Shown piece after piece: positions 1-10,949 of a DNA stretch of 64,000 nucleotides. Made by a program: the position numbers and the translations under genes. Within the stretch, counting starts at the first letter, position 1. Every line of letters begins with the position of its first letter. Location of the stretch: NCBI GenBank assembly GCA_036346275.1, contig CM070725.1, positions 19,768,216-19,832,215 on the forward strand, in the 5' to 3' direction. The DNA is from Otatea glauca (Eukaryota; Streptophyta; Magnoliopsida; Poales; Poaceae). The notes under the pieces were generated by a model, which did no database searches, was not told the origin of the DNA, and was given only the letters and a program-made list of their open reading frames with translations.

Positions 1-431
1 ACCTTGTTCTAGACGTTGCAATGCATCCCTAATTGGTGAGCAACATATGAAGGAATAAATCTATCTCTCATAATTTTCTTCAATTTAATCCATGTGCTAG
101 GGATGTCCTAATTTTTGCGCATATAATCATTCCACCAAAGAGCAGCAAAATCAGTAAATCCATTAGTAACAACCCTAACCTTATCATGCTCAAGAATTCC
201 ATGTTTATCAAATGATTGTACTACAGCTAATTCCCAAGTAAGATAACCTTCAAGATCATATTCATCACTAAAAATGGGTGTGGTGAACTTATTTTTGGTA
301 CATTTACTATACCGACATACCTCCCATGGTGTTGAAGCTATGCTCGTACATTCGTCGTATATCAGAGTGTGAACTACCTTTTCTCCTAGGATGCTGTTGG
401 CCCAAGCACTACAACATCGACAACCTGCCAT
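1..431 (-). pseudogene. gypsy gag, N-terminal capsid region (partial, frameshifted)
   Basis: A 107-codon open stretch on the minus strand (431-108) carries the retrotransposon gag signature: Y-D-x-E-x-Y-L-T-W-E, followed about 20 residues later by K-V-R-V-V and then D-F-A-A-L-W-W-N-D-Y. These match the conserved helices of the Retrotrans_gag capsid family, which packages element RNA in cytoplasmic particles. After an indel near 108 the next conserved block (an M-R-D-R-F-x-P-S-Y type motif) continues in another frame to base 1. The true start is unclear because the leader upstream is long. The protein is incomplete and broken. Confidence 0.7.
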
Positions 432-2051
432 TGTTAATAGAAGATAAGAAACAAATCACAAGTATATGTTCTTATCAACTACTAGGTGTTAGTAGTTCAA
501 ATTCTCTCACACTCAAGCTTTTACAAAGTTTTTACCAAGCAAATAGGTGGTGACCGACGGCTAGTTCGTAATAAACACACTCAAGCTTGGCAAAACGATT
601 GGAAGGAGAACAATTTCTATTTGGTTAGTAGAAGGTGGAGCTTGGACAGGCAATATTTATTTCCTATGCAAACTAATAATTCTAGTTATTGTAATGATAG
701 ATAATGACCCAAACTAGAATTCACAAGCCCTAGTTGCCGATCACAAGGATATAAGCGAATTTGAAGACACCACGTGCGCAAAGATAATGGCACGTATGCA
801 ATCAAGGAATAAGCTGTAAAATATAAGTGAGGCATCAAAAGCTCTATTGCACAAGTCATAGAGAGACGCTAACTTATTGCTTCAAGAATGTAAAAAGGGC
901 ACACGATTGCTCACTAATTAATAAAATTGCATAATCTGAAAATAACGAACACAAATTAGGGTTTTGCTCAATATAGTGCGACCGGCCACTATCTTCTTTC
1001 TTTTCTTCTTCTTCTTCTTTTTTTTGTCCTTTTGGCTCTTTCTTTCTCTTTTCTTTCTTTGGGTGACTTTCGGCCAACATTAGTATGAACAAAGTTTTAA
1101 AATCCCTAACTTGATGTCACAAGATAGTATGATATGATAATTCAAGATTATGCAATATATCAAGTAGAGGAGCCCTAAGTAATATCAACTAGTTAGTGTT
1201 AAATAGGATCAAAGTATTCGCAAAGGATGAATTGGTTCCTAAAGGTATGTATACTGATATTTTTGGGGTTTCATGGTTTGTGGATGCTACTGGACTCAAC
1301 CAACTCAAGGAACAAGATAGAACACAAATTGACAGAAGGAACCCAAATTCGGACAGAACAAAGCAGCAAATTTGTCGTCACAATTAAAGTATGAAAATTA
1401 ACGAACCTAGTTTGCTCACAATGTAATAAATTGTCGACACAATTTGAAGCTCATATATAGAAGTTATAGCCAAAACACCAAGGTGCACAAATTTGACCTA
1501 AATTCAGCCGATCTGATCAAATCCGAATCCTAATCAAATTCAGTTTGAAAGATTCCAAATCACGAAGGACACCCAAAAACCTTTTTGTAGAGGACTCTTC
1601 AAGGATTCAGGAAAGTATTAAAACATCTCAATCGGAGTTCGGACGTGAGACTTATGATCAAAATACCGAACCAATCTAGATTGGAAGTATAACTTGCTTC
1701 ACCAACTTGGACGTCCAGATTAAACTGACTTGAATACGGAACTAGAGTCTGTGCCCAAATAGGTTTCTGTAGAGTTCATTCCAAGGTTTCAAGAAAGTGC
1801 AAGAACACTAAAATCCGAGCTCGTATGCAAAAGTTATGATCAAAACAAAATACTGGACATATTGAAATAAAAGCTACGCGAAAGAAAAACAATCAGCAAC
1901 TAAAACATGGACTCTAATGGATCAAAACCTAACAAAACACACTAAAATACCGGATTGAATATAAAGGTTAAATTTTTGTGGAGTAATTTTGAATTTATGA
2001 CAGAAAACAAAAACTAATCTAAGGTACTTAAATTCTCACTGATCAACGAAA
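432..2051 (-). other. Untranslated leader of gypsy element
   Basis: About 1.6 kb between primer-binding site and gag with no supported coding region. It holds a purine-rich run on the minus strand (about 990-1060) that makes a Lys/Glu-rich spurious frame, and a diverged internal duplication of about 90 bp (near 1579-1670 and 1763-1850). Confidence 0.5.
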
Positions 2052-2063
2052 GCCCTGATACCA
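2052..2063 (-). other. Primer-binding site, initiator tRNA-Met
   Basis: The minus strand reads TGGTATCAGGGC, matching the usual TGGTATCAGAGC complement of the 3' end of initiator tRNA-Met except for one base. It lies 2 bp from the LTR end at 2066, the expected position for minus-strand strong-stop priming. It fixes the orientation of this element. Confidence 0.75.
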
Positions 2064-2065
2064 CC

Positions 2066-2827
2066 TGATGAGGCTTAATGGAGGCCTAATCTTTTGGTGC
2101 GATGGATAACTATCGATTAGTGTAGATAACCCTCACGATCTAGGCTACCGACCGACAAACGACCGACTCCAAGCAATCGTTGAACCAAACTCCGAATTGT
2201 TATCAACCGTGCCAAAACACGGTTGACCTGATCACGAAGATCAATTCCTGCAAGCAATCGAAGAACAAGCAAGAACAAAGCAAAAGCAATTTGAAATTTC
2301 AAATATAATTGAAGTATTGATGTGGGGTTTTGAAGCACGGTATTGCTGTTGATCTAGCTAAACAAGATAATACCTAATAGTTTCACCAATGAAAACTACG
2401 ACTAAACAAAACCCAAGTAATTTTGGGGGACTCCCTAGCTATATATAGGTAAAAGAGAAGGGGGATTCGCCCAGCACGAAGGAGTGACCAAATATGACTA
2501 TTACGAGGCCTAAGGCCCAAGTTTGACTCGGACTGGAAAGTTGACCCGACTTGTTTTGGTTATTGCGGAGTGCTTCGACAGAATTTTTAGGTGGGGTCAA
2601 ATCCATTGGAAAGAAATAGGAGTAAGATTTTAATCAAGTACAATAACTCTCTAATCGGATGCCGTATGCAAAAGTTAGGCTCGTTTTACTTCAGGCTGGT
2701 ATCCAGAGGTCGAATTGGATTCCAGAACGTGATGGATTTGATATTTCTCTCTTCTTGGCCCATGGATGACGTGTTGGAGTTGGTCCAACCTGGTGTGGTC
2801 GTATCCGTAGTAGTGATGTCCTCATCA
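2066..2827 (-). repeat. 5' LTR of gypsy element (762 bp)
   Basis: It begins TGATGAGG and ends CCTCATCA, a perfect 8-bp terminal inverted repeat with the TG...CA ends expected of an LTR. A TATA-like run (around 2440-2447, read on the minus strand) fits a U3 promoter. The primer-binding site sits 2 bp inside the lower edge, which makes this the 5' LTR of a minus-strand element. Confidence 0.75.
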
Positions 2828-3122
2828 TGTTGCCACTGAACAAAGCTCTCAACTCGCAAACAAGAATTAGAAATAGACAAGAATACAAGATGTAGCCCTG
2901 GCCTTCTCTCTTTATTGATGTCTTCTCCATAGGTGATGTGTATACAATGAGAACCTCCTAACCCCTTTGTATAGACAAAGGAGGTCCCCCTTCGTACATG
3001 AATAAGCAATATATGACTAAATGATACTAATGGGTCTTTTGAGCAGGTTGCCCTCTAATGGATTTCGTTTAGGTAAAGAGTTCACACATAATCGGGTCAG
3101 GAAAACATGATGATATATAACA
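2828..3122 (-). repeat. 3' LTR of copia remnant (295 bp)
   Basis: On the minus strand it starts TGTTATATATC at 3122, right after the purine-rich AAGGGAAG tract, and ends GGCAACA at 2828. The short length and position after the RNase H tail fit a copia 3' LTR. Its outer end coincides exactly with the edge of the neighbouring gypsy LTR. Confidence 0.65.
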
Positions 3123-3374
3123 CTTCCCTTAGACACTTTGTCAATATGTTCATGCCTGATTAAAAACTCCTTCCAAAAAAACTCAGTGGGAAAAGTGGTA
3201 AGAAGAAATAATTACATAGCTCGCGTTCTTACCATTGCACATGTTGCCTCATTAAAAACCTTCGAATGAGGAAACCCATTGGACAAACTCAATCAAGTGA
3301 AAAAGAGTACAACATCTATTTATCAAATGATGAACATATATGAAGATCATATATCTCCCTATGAAGATACAACA

Positions 3375-5701
3375 CTTGGTGTCTTCTCCACCAATACCAC
3401 GGGCAAGTTTCTCAAAACTTGGTCCTAGCAACGCCTTAGTGTTGATAAAAACTACGATCTATCAAATATAACCGCCGCACACATGTCAATTATAGCTTTT
3501 CACCTAAGTATTCCAGGGTATCGAATCCACATTTAATGGGCTAACAATCACCCCACTACTTTCTAATCAACAATCATCTAACTACCCATGGATCAAAGTG
3601 CGGATAAAGGTCGAAGGACAAAAGTCTATTATGAGCCAGGAATTAGATAATCTATAGAATTAGAGGGTTCGAGCAAACGTTGATACTACTACCCAGAAGC
3701 TAATTTAATCTAACTATTCGCTAATTGTTGTGATAGATCTATCACCAAAGATTGTAATGCCTTTCACTTGCCATGCGCACCCCTAATCAAGAGCTGGTTC
3801 ACCATCGCATCCAACATCCCTATCTAACAAACAAACGAGCAATGAGAGAGACCAAACATAAGCTAGCTATCAGTAGTTCGTCGATCTCTATGCACCGGTG
3901 TTATCATCACTAATTCACTATCCACTATTTCAACCTTTGATTGTAGGGATCTTCAAACTCATGCAACTACAAACACACTCGTAGACTACCATGCAAGGTT
4001 CTACTAGATCGATCTAATCACCACGATTAAAACAATGCTAACATGATCTACAACATTGAAATACATCAAACGAAAGCATACTGCATGAATTAGACAATTA
4101 TAAGGTTGAAATAGAAGCAACTAAAAGTAGAATAATCAACCATAAAAGATTACAGAGTAATTAGAAAACAGTGAGAAGGTTTATGATTAACTTACAAGTC
4201 AAAGTCGTAGCTCTAAAACAATGGCTGCTAATTAGAACCATCCCAATTTAGAGAGTAATTATAACACCCTATAATTAGAGAGGCTAATTAGAAAAATAAT
4301 TAGAGAGGTCAATTAGAGTTCCTAATCTGATTAGAGAGGATTATTATATTCTTCTCTTATCCTTAGACTAATCGTCCTACTAGAAAACTTGGATTCAGCC
4401 TCGCCTTAGCCCTGAGCTGAGAACTCGACGATTGGACATTGATGGGATGGCAAAGAATGCACCCCAGCAATCCTATCTAAAGGCCAAGGGGATGGAGGGT
4501 CATGTCTTTGATGTAATAAAGTTGGAAAGAACTGGGATAGGAAGTTTGAATGCAGAATGTCCTTCGTATTAGAATCATTTTGTACCTTCTATTTAGGGAA
4601 CCTTTCGGAGTCCATATATTAGTTTTCCAAACTCCAAATCCGATGACCTTTGATTCTAAATTGTAGCCCACGAAATTATGCACAACTTTCTTGTTGTGGA
4701 CTCGTTTGAAAACGTCGTCTTCTAAGTCAAAAACATGTTGGACGTTGACTCTCTTGCTGACTCTAATTCTCTATGCATCCTGCATTATGGGGCCCATACT
4801 TCCCATGTATAAACTTAAATTAGGTGGACTCTAGATTATACTACTCAAAGAGATCTACAACTTTGTAGTTATGGGTTTTTTCACTAGAATCCGTTTGGAT
4901 CACGACAATCGCTTTGCAAGATGACGGAAAGATTCTATCCCGTTTGTTGGCATGTTAAATTTGGAATCTCTCCAATTCCTTATATCTTCGGTTTTTCATT
5001 CTTCAAGAATTGTGTGGAAGCATCCAGAAGCAAGAGAATAAGTTTCCCTACACAATTGCGGGTCGTACCGATGATTTATTCTCTGAAATTGGCGTGCACA
5101 TAGCAATCATCCACGTCATCATGCCGCCAATTCACTGAAGGCACGATGTTTCCATCATAACTTTTTTGTCCGAACTATAGATTGAGCAAATGATATATTC
5201 ATTTTAATCATATCGATTAGAGTGTCATCTTGGGAGCCTCCATATTTGGATTTGAAGATGTCTTGGTCATTGAAAGGTAGTGGAAAGGATCTTCAGAACC
5301 CATCGATTTGCCGGTTTAGGAGAGGACTACTTCAACTGAGTGATTTGGCATTAAAAGTTATATTTTTCTACAAGACAATACTTTTGCATGTATATCTAAA
5401 ATATGAATGAATAGTAGCACAATACGTAGCGTTAGCGATGCAAAATACAGGAAATGACATTATAGGAGAGTATGAAATACTTGTAGAAACATGTCAACAC
5501 TTAGTAAACAAATTCACAAAATTCCCACTTGATTGGATTTCCTATATTTTTATATTCCCAGTCTCCTATTCCTATATGGGTAGAAATATTTACGATGTAT
5601 ATGCTTTGTTATATGCATCTTGACATAGTTACTCTTCATTTGTGCAATGTCGAGGTATTGTCCTCATAGAGAACTGTAAGAGTTTTATCCACCTCTACAT
5701 C
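3375..5701 (-). pseudogene. copia RNase H C-terminal fragment, interrupted
   Basis: Two pieces, 5701-5505 and 3434-3375, join across the solo LTR to give copia RNase H motifs: L-Y-E-D-N (catalytic Asp region), T-K-H-I-H-R-K-Y-F-Y, then N-L-F-T-K-A-L and F-E-K-L-A-R-G-I-G. These are hallmarks of the C-terminal domain that degrades RNA in the RNA/DNA hybrid. The reading continues correctly only when the 2060-bp LTR and one CTTAG are removed, which independently confirms that insertion. Stops and frame changes show it is dead. Confidence 0.7.
3440..5499 (-). repeat. Solo LTR, 2060 bp, perfect CTTAG target duplication
   Basis: The element starts TGTTGATAAAAAC and ends CATGTCAACA, giving TGTTGA/TCAACA inverted ends. 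It is flanked by identical CTTAG copies (3435-3439 and 5500-5504). No gag or pol lies inside, so it is a solo LTR left after LTR-LTR recombination. Orientation is inferred as minus from the ...ATCAACA end typical of plant LTR 3' ends. It splits the copia RNase H frame. Confidence 0.8.
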
Positions 5702-7600
5702 ATGACTACTTCAGGAAAATCGCTTCCCCCATCTGATATTGTTTTCAATGCCATAATCATCCCAACAATGGATGATTTAGCTCCGGAACAACAAAATGAT
5801 ATTGAAGATCAGAAGGCCGCGCTCGAGGAGATGATGCTAAATTGCTATCAGAAGACCCAACGTGGTGTTACTCAAAAGACTGCACTACCAATAGTGAATT
5901 TCTTCGACGATAGGGAGGCTGCAATTACTTCAGACAACAGGCCAGAAAGTTGATACATGCCCGCACAATTTGAATTGTTCGATATGATTAACTAATCTGT
6001 GCACCATGCTTTGATCAACCAATCATCAGCTTTGGTGACAACTCTTAAGCGGATGATAGCCAATAGCGTCAAAGCCTTAGCACAAGAGCTAGTATTGGCA
6101 GGGACTTTACTTGACCCGATGCAGTCGCTACTAACTTACCCAGTCTATTCTATTGTGCCAAATACGCAAAACTTTGGGCCAGTAGCCGATCCCAAACCAT
6201 CGGCTCTGATCCTGACTCCGATGCCAATGTAGCCAACTATAATACTTCCATGTGATCTCGACGCAAGTGGGGTTCCCCATTACCAAGAACATTCGATGGC
6301 GCCAAGTTGAACTCCTAGGCTAGCTTACCACCATCGGCCCCCTTTACATATACCCACAATTGGCTCCACAGCCGATGGAACCTCTGGTGCATCCCAAGTG
6401 CAGTGAGCCGATTCTGTAGAGGGATCAAGACCCGTGTAGAGTTGTAACATACTCAGAACCTTTTGTTCCGCTACTAAAGCCGATGTCTAGAAGGTAAAAC
6501 ATCAGCTATGAACGCCCCTATCAACCACAGCTAGCCCAGGTGTTATACCAAGCCGAGTCTACACCCAAGGGGCAACATGCCAACTATGATCGTAGTTGGC
6601 AAGTACTACAACCATCATCAGCTAATACAACTGCTTGGATTGATCAAATAACCGCAGTGTTATAAGACCAATTTGGCATACAACAAAAAGGGAGGGTCGC
6701 TGGCTATCGTTAGCCGTACCCTAATTACATCGATCGGATACGATATTCTAATAAGTTCAAAGTTCACAATTTTGTGAAATTTTCGGGAGATGATTCAGCC
6801 ACTACCTTGGAACAATTGGGCAGCCCACTCCGATGGTTTAAGGGTAAAACTGTTCCCATTATCATTGTGAGGGGTAGCCTTTACATGGTTTATTACGTTA
6901 CCCCCAAATTCGGTCAATACTTGGGCCAATTTGGAAAACCGATTCCACTAGTACTTTTCTGTGGAAGTTTAGAACTTAGAATTTCATATTTAAGTTCCGT
7001 CTGACAAAAGTTTAGGGAGTTGGCGAGTGATTATATTAGGAAGTTTAGGGAGGTTAGGAATTAGTGTTTTAGTGTTACCCTGCTTGATAATCAGTTAGTC
7101 GATTTAGCTTTCGAAGGCTTAGTGTCCCAATTGAAAGAGAAATTTAGAGGGCAAGAATTCACCGATTCAAGTTATCTCCTGCATCGAGTATCAACTCAAG
7201 AAGGCCGTTTCTCTGATAATAAGGGCTTTAAGGATAAATTCAGAAATAACAAATAAAAGGAGAAAACTATGGTCAATCTTGTCGAATATGAGTCAAATGA
7301 TTCATCCGATGAACATGGGACCGAAATAAATATAGCCGAATGGGTTAAAGGAAGCAAGAAGTATTTAATCAGTTCATGGCTTAAGCTGACTAAGAATCAG
7401 TCAGAAATAAAATATGCTTTTGACATAACTAAGTTTGCAAGGTAAGTTAATACGTCTACCTGAAAGTATTGCAAATGGCATCATTCTTTTTCTCATAATA
7501 CTAATGATTGCAATATTTTTTGTCAGCGGATGCTATCGACTACAGAGGATGGTCGACTAAAATTTGTAGAGGAGCCGATGATGTAGTTAGACCCTAATCA
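5702..7600 (+). pseudogene. Tat gag (copy A), degraded
   Basis: The start codon at 5702 is at the same place as in copies B and D, whose proteins begin with a similar Ser/Pro-rich segment. Recognisable blocks: I-I-I-P-T-M-D-D-L and the E-E-M-M-L-N-C-Y-Q-K-T-Q-R-G-V-T segment (about 5757-5880), the H-H-A-L-I-N-Q-S-S-A-L-V-T-T-L block (about 6001-6050), a Q-F-G-I block before the capsid-like region (6670-7200), an acidic stretch (7290-7330) and a zinc knuckle near 7465-7510 (C-K-W-H-H-S-F-S-H-N-T-N-D-C). The role is capsid assembly and RNA packaging. The frame changes several times. Confidence 0.7.
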
Positions 7601-7689
7601 TTTTCCTGTTAACATGGTTAACTATTCTACAATAGAAGCGAAGCTGATACAAGTTATAGAATCCAGTGGGCAAGTGCGATTGTCATAAT

Positions 7690-8428
7690 TAGGGATGGCA
7701 ATCTTACTCGATTACATGTGTACCCAAGGGTAAAAATCCTAATAGAGGTGGGTATGTTCCTCTTTGGTTGCCTACGTGCAAGTTTATGGGGCCAAACTTT
7801 TCCCGATAGGCAAACAGGTATGGGTATGAGGGAGCTCCACCCGTACTCGTTCCACCTGATCACCCGCCACCTTCTACTGCAACAGGCACCCAATCAGTCC
7901 CCTGAACCCCAATTTGTGGCACATTATATTAACAATTTGTGATTGGTGATGCCGTGATGGGTGTTTGTGATGTGTGTGATGACTGATGAATTGTTTCCAT
8001 TTTACTTGTTGAACTTGAGCATGTGTGATGACTAATGAACTATTTCCATTTAATTGTTGAACTTGAGCATATGTGCGTCCTTTGTTTGCATGTGTTATTT
8101 TAATTCTTATTCCCATGTGCATTTGAAATTTTGAATAATTGATAATCATTCTTCAATCCATAGAATGTAGCTGATTCCCACAATTTCATGAAAAGGATTG
8201 TATCAGTACTACAGCTCATTAACTCCTAGTGCCCTTTGGTTGGAAGGATTGTTGATGCTGGTGGGTAAACGGGTATGCCCGTGGGTATCAAGTACCTGCG
8301 GCAACGGGTATGGTGAGATTCTTCGCCCATCACCCTTCGTGAGTATACCCATGGGGGAGATTTTGGCTGGCGGACATGGGTATGGTCGAGCACTACCTGT
8401 GCCTGCCACACCCGATTTCCATCCCTAG
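7690..8428 (+). mobile_element. Non-autonomous hAT element (MITE-like, 739 bp)
   Basis: Terminal inverted repeats TAGGGATGGCAATC and GATTTCCATCCCTA (13 of 14 matching) are flanked by near-identical 8-bp target duplications GTCATAAT (7682-7689) and GTCATCAT (8429-8436). The TAGGG start and 8-bp duplication are hAT hallmarks. Internal GGTATGGG/CGGGTATG words near both ends resemble subterminal transposase-binding repeats. It has no transposase. It interrupts the gag-to-protease linker of Tat copy A; removing it restores the alignment with copy B. Strand is arbitrary. Confidence 0.85.
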
Positions 8429-8436
8429 TCATCATC

Positions 8437-9740
8437 AACAAAAATGGCACGACAAGTCAACTTGAAAGCAAGTTCCAATGGCAACGAGACCCTTAGGATC
8501 ACAATTGGCTCTATCCAAATAGAAACTGGCCATGAAGGAAGGAATTCAGGAACAGTCAAGCCGAAGAGAGAATTTTAGGTTGGCAAACGATATAAAGCAT
8601 TGCTGCCATGCAACCCGATACAAAAGCCAAAACCTACTTTTTCCCAACTATTGGCTAAATATGAAAAAAGGAATAGCTGAACACAATGAAGTACACGACT
8701 ACTAGTCAATGCATATCGACTAAGTGACCATAAGAGAGCTCATCAGCAGTGCTATTTTTGGTAATTCTGTAGAGAGAGAGAGGATTAGCACTACCTCATT
8801 TTTCTCATGTCCAATGCAACAACACCAGTACAGATACCAAAACAATAGGCAACGAAGATCGATCAAAGATAGAATTTCTAGGCCGATCTGGAGGCAAAAA
8901 CAAGTAGATCAGAGCGATGGGTCCAGTTCTTCGGCTAGTATGGATTTGGCAGGCAAGATATAAAAGCCGATCAAGCCAAAGCCCAGGTGGTGTTCTCCAA
9001 GGTTAAGCTGATCCCAGCGGAGAAGACTTTAGCGATTACGGACCCAACAATTGAGGAAAGTAAAACAGGAAAAGGAGAGGGACAAAATCTTTAGTGAGTT
9101 TCGTTCGATCAAGCCTGTTAAAAAGGAATGGAGGAAAAAGGAACCAGTAGAGGATGAATTAGACTCAGCCGATTATTTGGATTCCCCCATTATCCGTGAT
9201 GATTCTCTTGCTCTAGTAGACATCAACATGGTGTTCACCCTACCAGCTGAATTCAAGATGAGCACTACATCACCCAACGAGGCTTTTGCTCAATTATGCT
9301 TAGGACCACAGGATGCAGTCTTTGAAAAGCCTCAAGATGATCATCGGCATCTCAAGCCATTATATTTAAAGGGGCATATTAATGGCAAACTGATTTCAAG
9401 GATGCTGGTATATGGAGGAGTAACTGTCAACCTAATGCCTTAAGTGACATGCAAAAAGCTGGGTAAGTCTGATGAAGATCTTATTAAGGCCAACATGGTT
9501 TTGAATGATTTCATGAGAGACAACACTAAAGCAAAAGGTGTGACGGTAACGGAGCTTACAATCGGCAGTAAAACATTACCGACATCTTTCTTCGTGGTGG
9601 ACACCAAAGGAAGTAACAGAGTATTATTAGGACGAGATTGGATCCACACGAATTGCTGCATTCCATCGACCATGCATCAGATGTTAATTCAGTGGAAGTG
9701 GTTCAAGCCGACACAACATCTCATATAGCTATGGCCAATT
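8437..9740 (+). pseudogene. Tat linker and aspartic protease (copy A), inactive
   Basis: After a degenerate linker, the stretch 9051-9443 reads into the retropepsin region. The block V-D-I-N-M-V-F-T-L-P-A-E-F-K is followed by K-P-L-Y-L-K-G-H-I-N and then the active-site motif. The catalytic Asp expected in D-G-G is replaced by Tyr (codon 9411-9413, V-Y-G-G-V-T-V-N-L-M-P), and a TAA stop at 9441-9443 follows. The second half (9444-9728) continues with the F-F-V-V-D-T-K-G and L-L-G-R-D-W-I-H motifs typical of the retropepsin C-lobe. The enzyme would cleave the Gag-Pol polyprotein; this copy cannot. Confidence 0.75.
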
Positions 9741-10179
9741 CAGACACAAAGTGGCAATATGATGGAGCTGAATGCATATCAGGCAAAACCCTAGATGATT
9801 GCAATTTCTTCTCCATCAACAGGACAAGACTTGTCCCAGGACAAGACTTGTCCCAGTTAATGTTAGGCCAAGCAAAGTTTGATCGGACAAATGAAATATT
9901 ACGCCGATGGACTCCAAATTGGCAATGAAATCTTTAGAAGATAAAATATGATGCTATCAGTAAACAACAGATAGCTATGAAGCCATAGAGGACTTTGAAG
10001 AAATTGAAAAGTTAGGCTAAGGTTTTACGTCTACAGATTTGTTGAATGAAGTCGATATATGTGATGGTGATAGGAAAAGGCAAATTTTTGTAAGTTCAAA
10101 GTTAGTAGTAGATTACAAAGAAAGGTTAATCAAGCTTTTAAGGAATTATAAAGATTGTTTTGCCTGAGAATACCATGAG
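9741..10179 (+). other. Degraded protease-RT linker of Tat copy A
   Basis: This short stretch links protease to RT and aligns in part to copy B (an N-R-T-R-L and E-I-L-R-R-W block). It contains a 17-bp tandem duplication (9821-9837 and 9838-9854) absent from copy B. No independent gene is seen. Confidence 0.5.
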
Positions 10180-10949
10180 ATGCCCGGTTTAAGCCAACGA
10201 ATGGTCAAACATCAACTAATAAAAAATTAGGATATAGGCCGTTTAAACAGTCTCAAAGAAGATTTAATCCGGTCATGTATGATAACATAAAGAAGAAATT
10301 GAGTGATTATTGGAGGAAAAATTTATCAAGCCTTGCCGATATGCCGAATGGGTTTCCAACATCATTCCTGTTATAAAGAAAATGGCAAAGTCAGGGTGTG
10401 AGTCAACATCAGAGACCTAAACAAAGCCACACTGAAAGATGAATATCCGATGCCTATAGCTGATAGGATTATCGATGCTGCATCTGTAAATAAGATTATT
10501 AGTTTTCTAGATGGCAATGTCAGTTACAATCAAATATTCATGGCTGAAGTTGATATCCCTAAGATGACCTTTAGGTGCCCAGGTGCTTTATGTTTGTTTG
10601 AGTGGGTAGTCATGACGTTCGGCTTAAAAAAGACTGGTGTAACATATCAGTGTGCTATGAATATGATTTTCCATGAGTTAATTAGCCATATTGTGGAAAC
10701 CTACATTGATGACGTTGTTATAAGTGTCGAGAAGATTACCAACATCTAGCCAATCTGGAAAGGGTGTTTAAGGGGACAAGAGCACATAGTTTGAAGATGA
10801 ATCTGTACAAGTGTAATTTTGGGGTATCAGCTGGCCAATTCTTAGGGTCTATAGTTCATGAAAGAGGAATTGAAGTTAACAAAGAAAGGGTTAAAACTAT
10901 AGCCGATACTAAACCACTTGAGTGCAAAAGGATCTTCAAAAATTGATCG
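10180..10949 (+). pseudogene. Tat reverse transcriptase (copy A), frameshifted
   Basis: RT blocks are seen in order: Y-P-M-P-I-A-D (10443), F-L-D-G-N-V-S-Y-N-Q-I (catalytic Asp in block A), F-R-C-P-G-A, V-M-T-F-G-L-K, and the active-site Y-I-D-D-V-V at about 10702-10719, still intact. After one frame change the connection domain follows with K-M-N-L-Y-K-C-N-F-G-V-S-A-G-Q-F-L-G and H-E-R-G-I-E-V-N. The enzyme copies element RNA into cDNA. At least two frameshifts separate the blocks. Confidence 0.8.

Larger units (their letters stand above)
1..2827 (-). mobile_element. Ty3/gypsy LTR retrotransposon, 5' part, cut by the window edge
   Basis: On the minus strand the order is LTR (2066-2827), primer-binding site (2052-2063), a leader of about 1.6 kb, then the start of gag (431 to 1), after which the window ends. 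The LTR ends form a perfect 8-bp inverted repeat (TGATGAGG/CCTCATCA). The bases just outside, TGTTG at 2828-2832, would be one copy of the target duplication; the other lies outside the window. The LTR start shares TGATGAGGACATC with the solo LTR at 16542-17460, so both belong to one family. The clade within gypsy cannot be decided because no RT is visible. Confidence 0.75.
2828..5701 (-). mobile_element. Ty1/copia retrotransposon remnant: RNase H end, 3' UTR and 3' LTR
   Basis: Reading the minus strand from 5701 downward gives the last part of a copia RNase H (split by a solo LTR), a 3' untranslated stretch (3133-3374) with the lysine-rich run typical of copia tails, a short polypurine tract (3123-3132) and a 295-bp 3' LTR (2828-3122). 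Everything upstream of RNase H is missing: at 5701/5702 the copia sequence stops and Tat gypsy copy A begins at its gag start codon. Confidence 0.7.

Noticed and set aside
874..1092. Lys/Glu-rich minus-strand frame in the gypsy leader
   Set aside because: Made by a simple purine-rich run (GAAGAA type); no conserved domain.
7718..8428. Short coding frames inside the hAT MITE
   Set aside because: Overlapping frames on both strands in a 739-bp non-autonomous element; no transposase motif.
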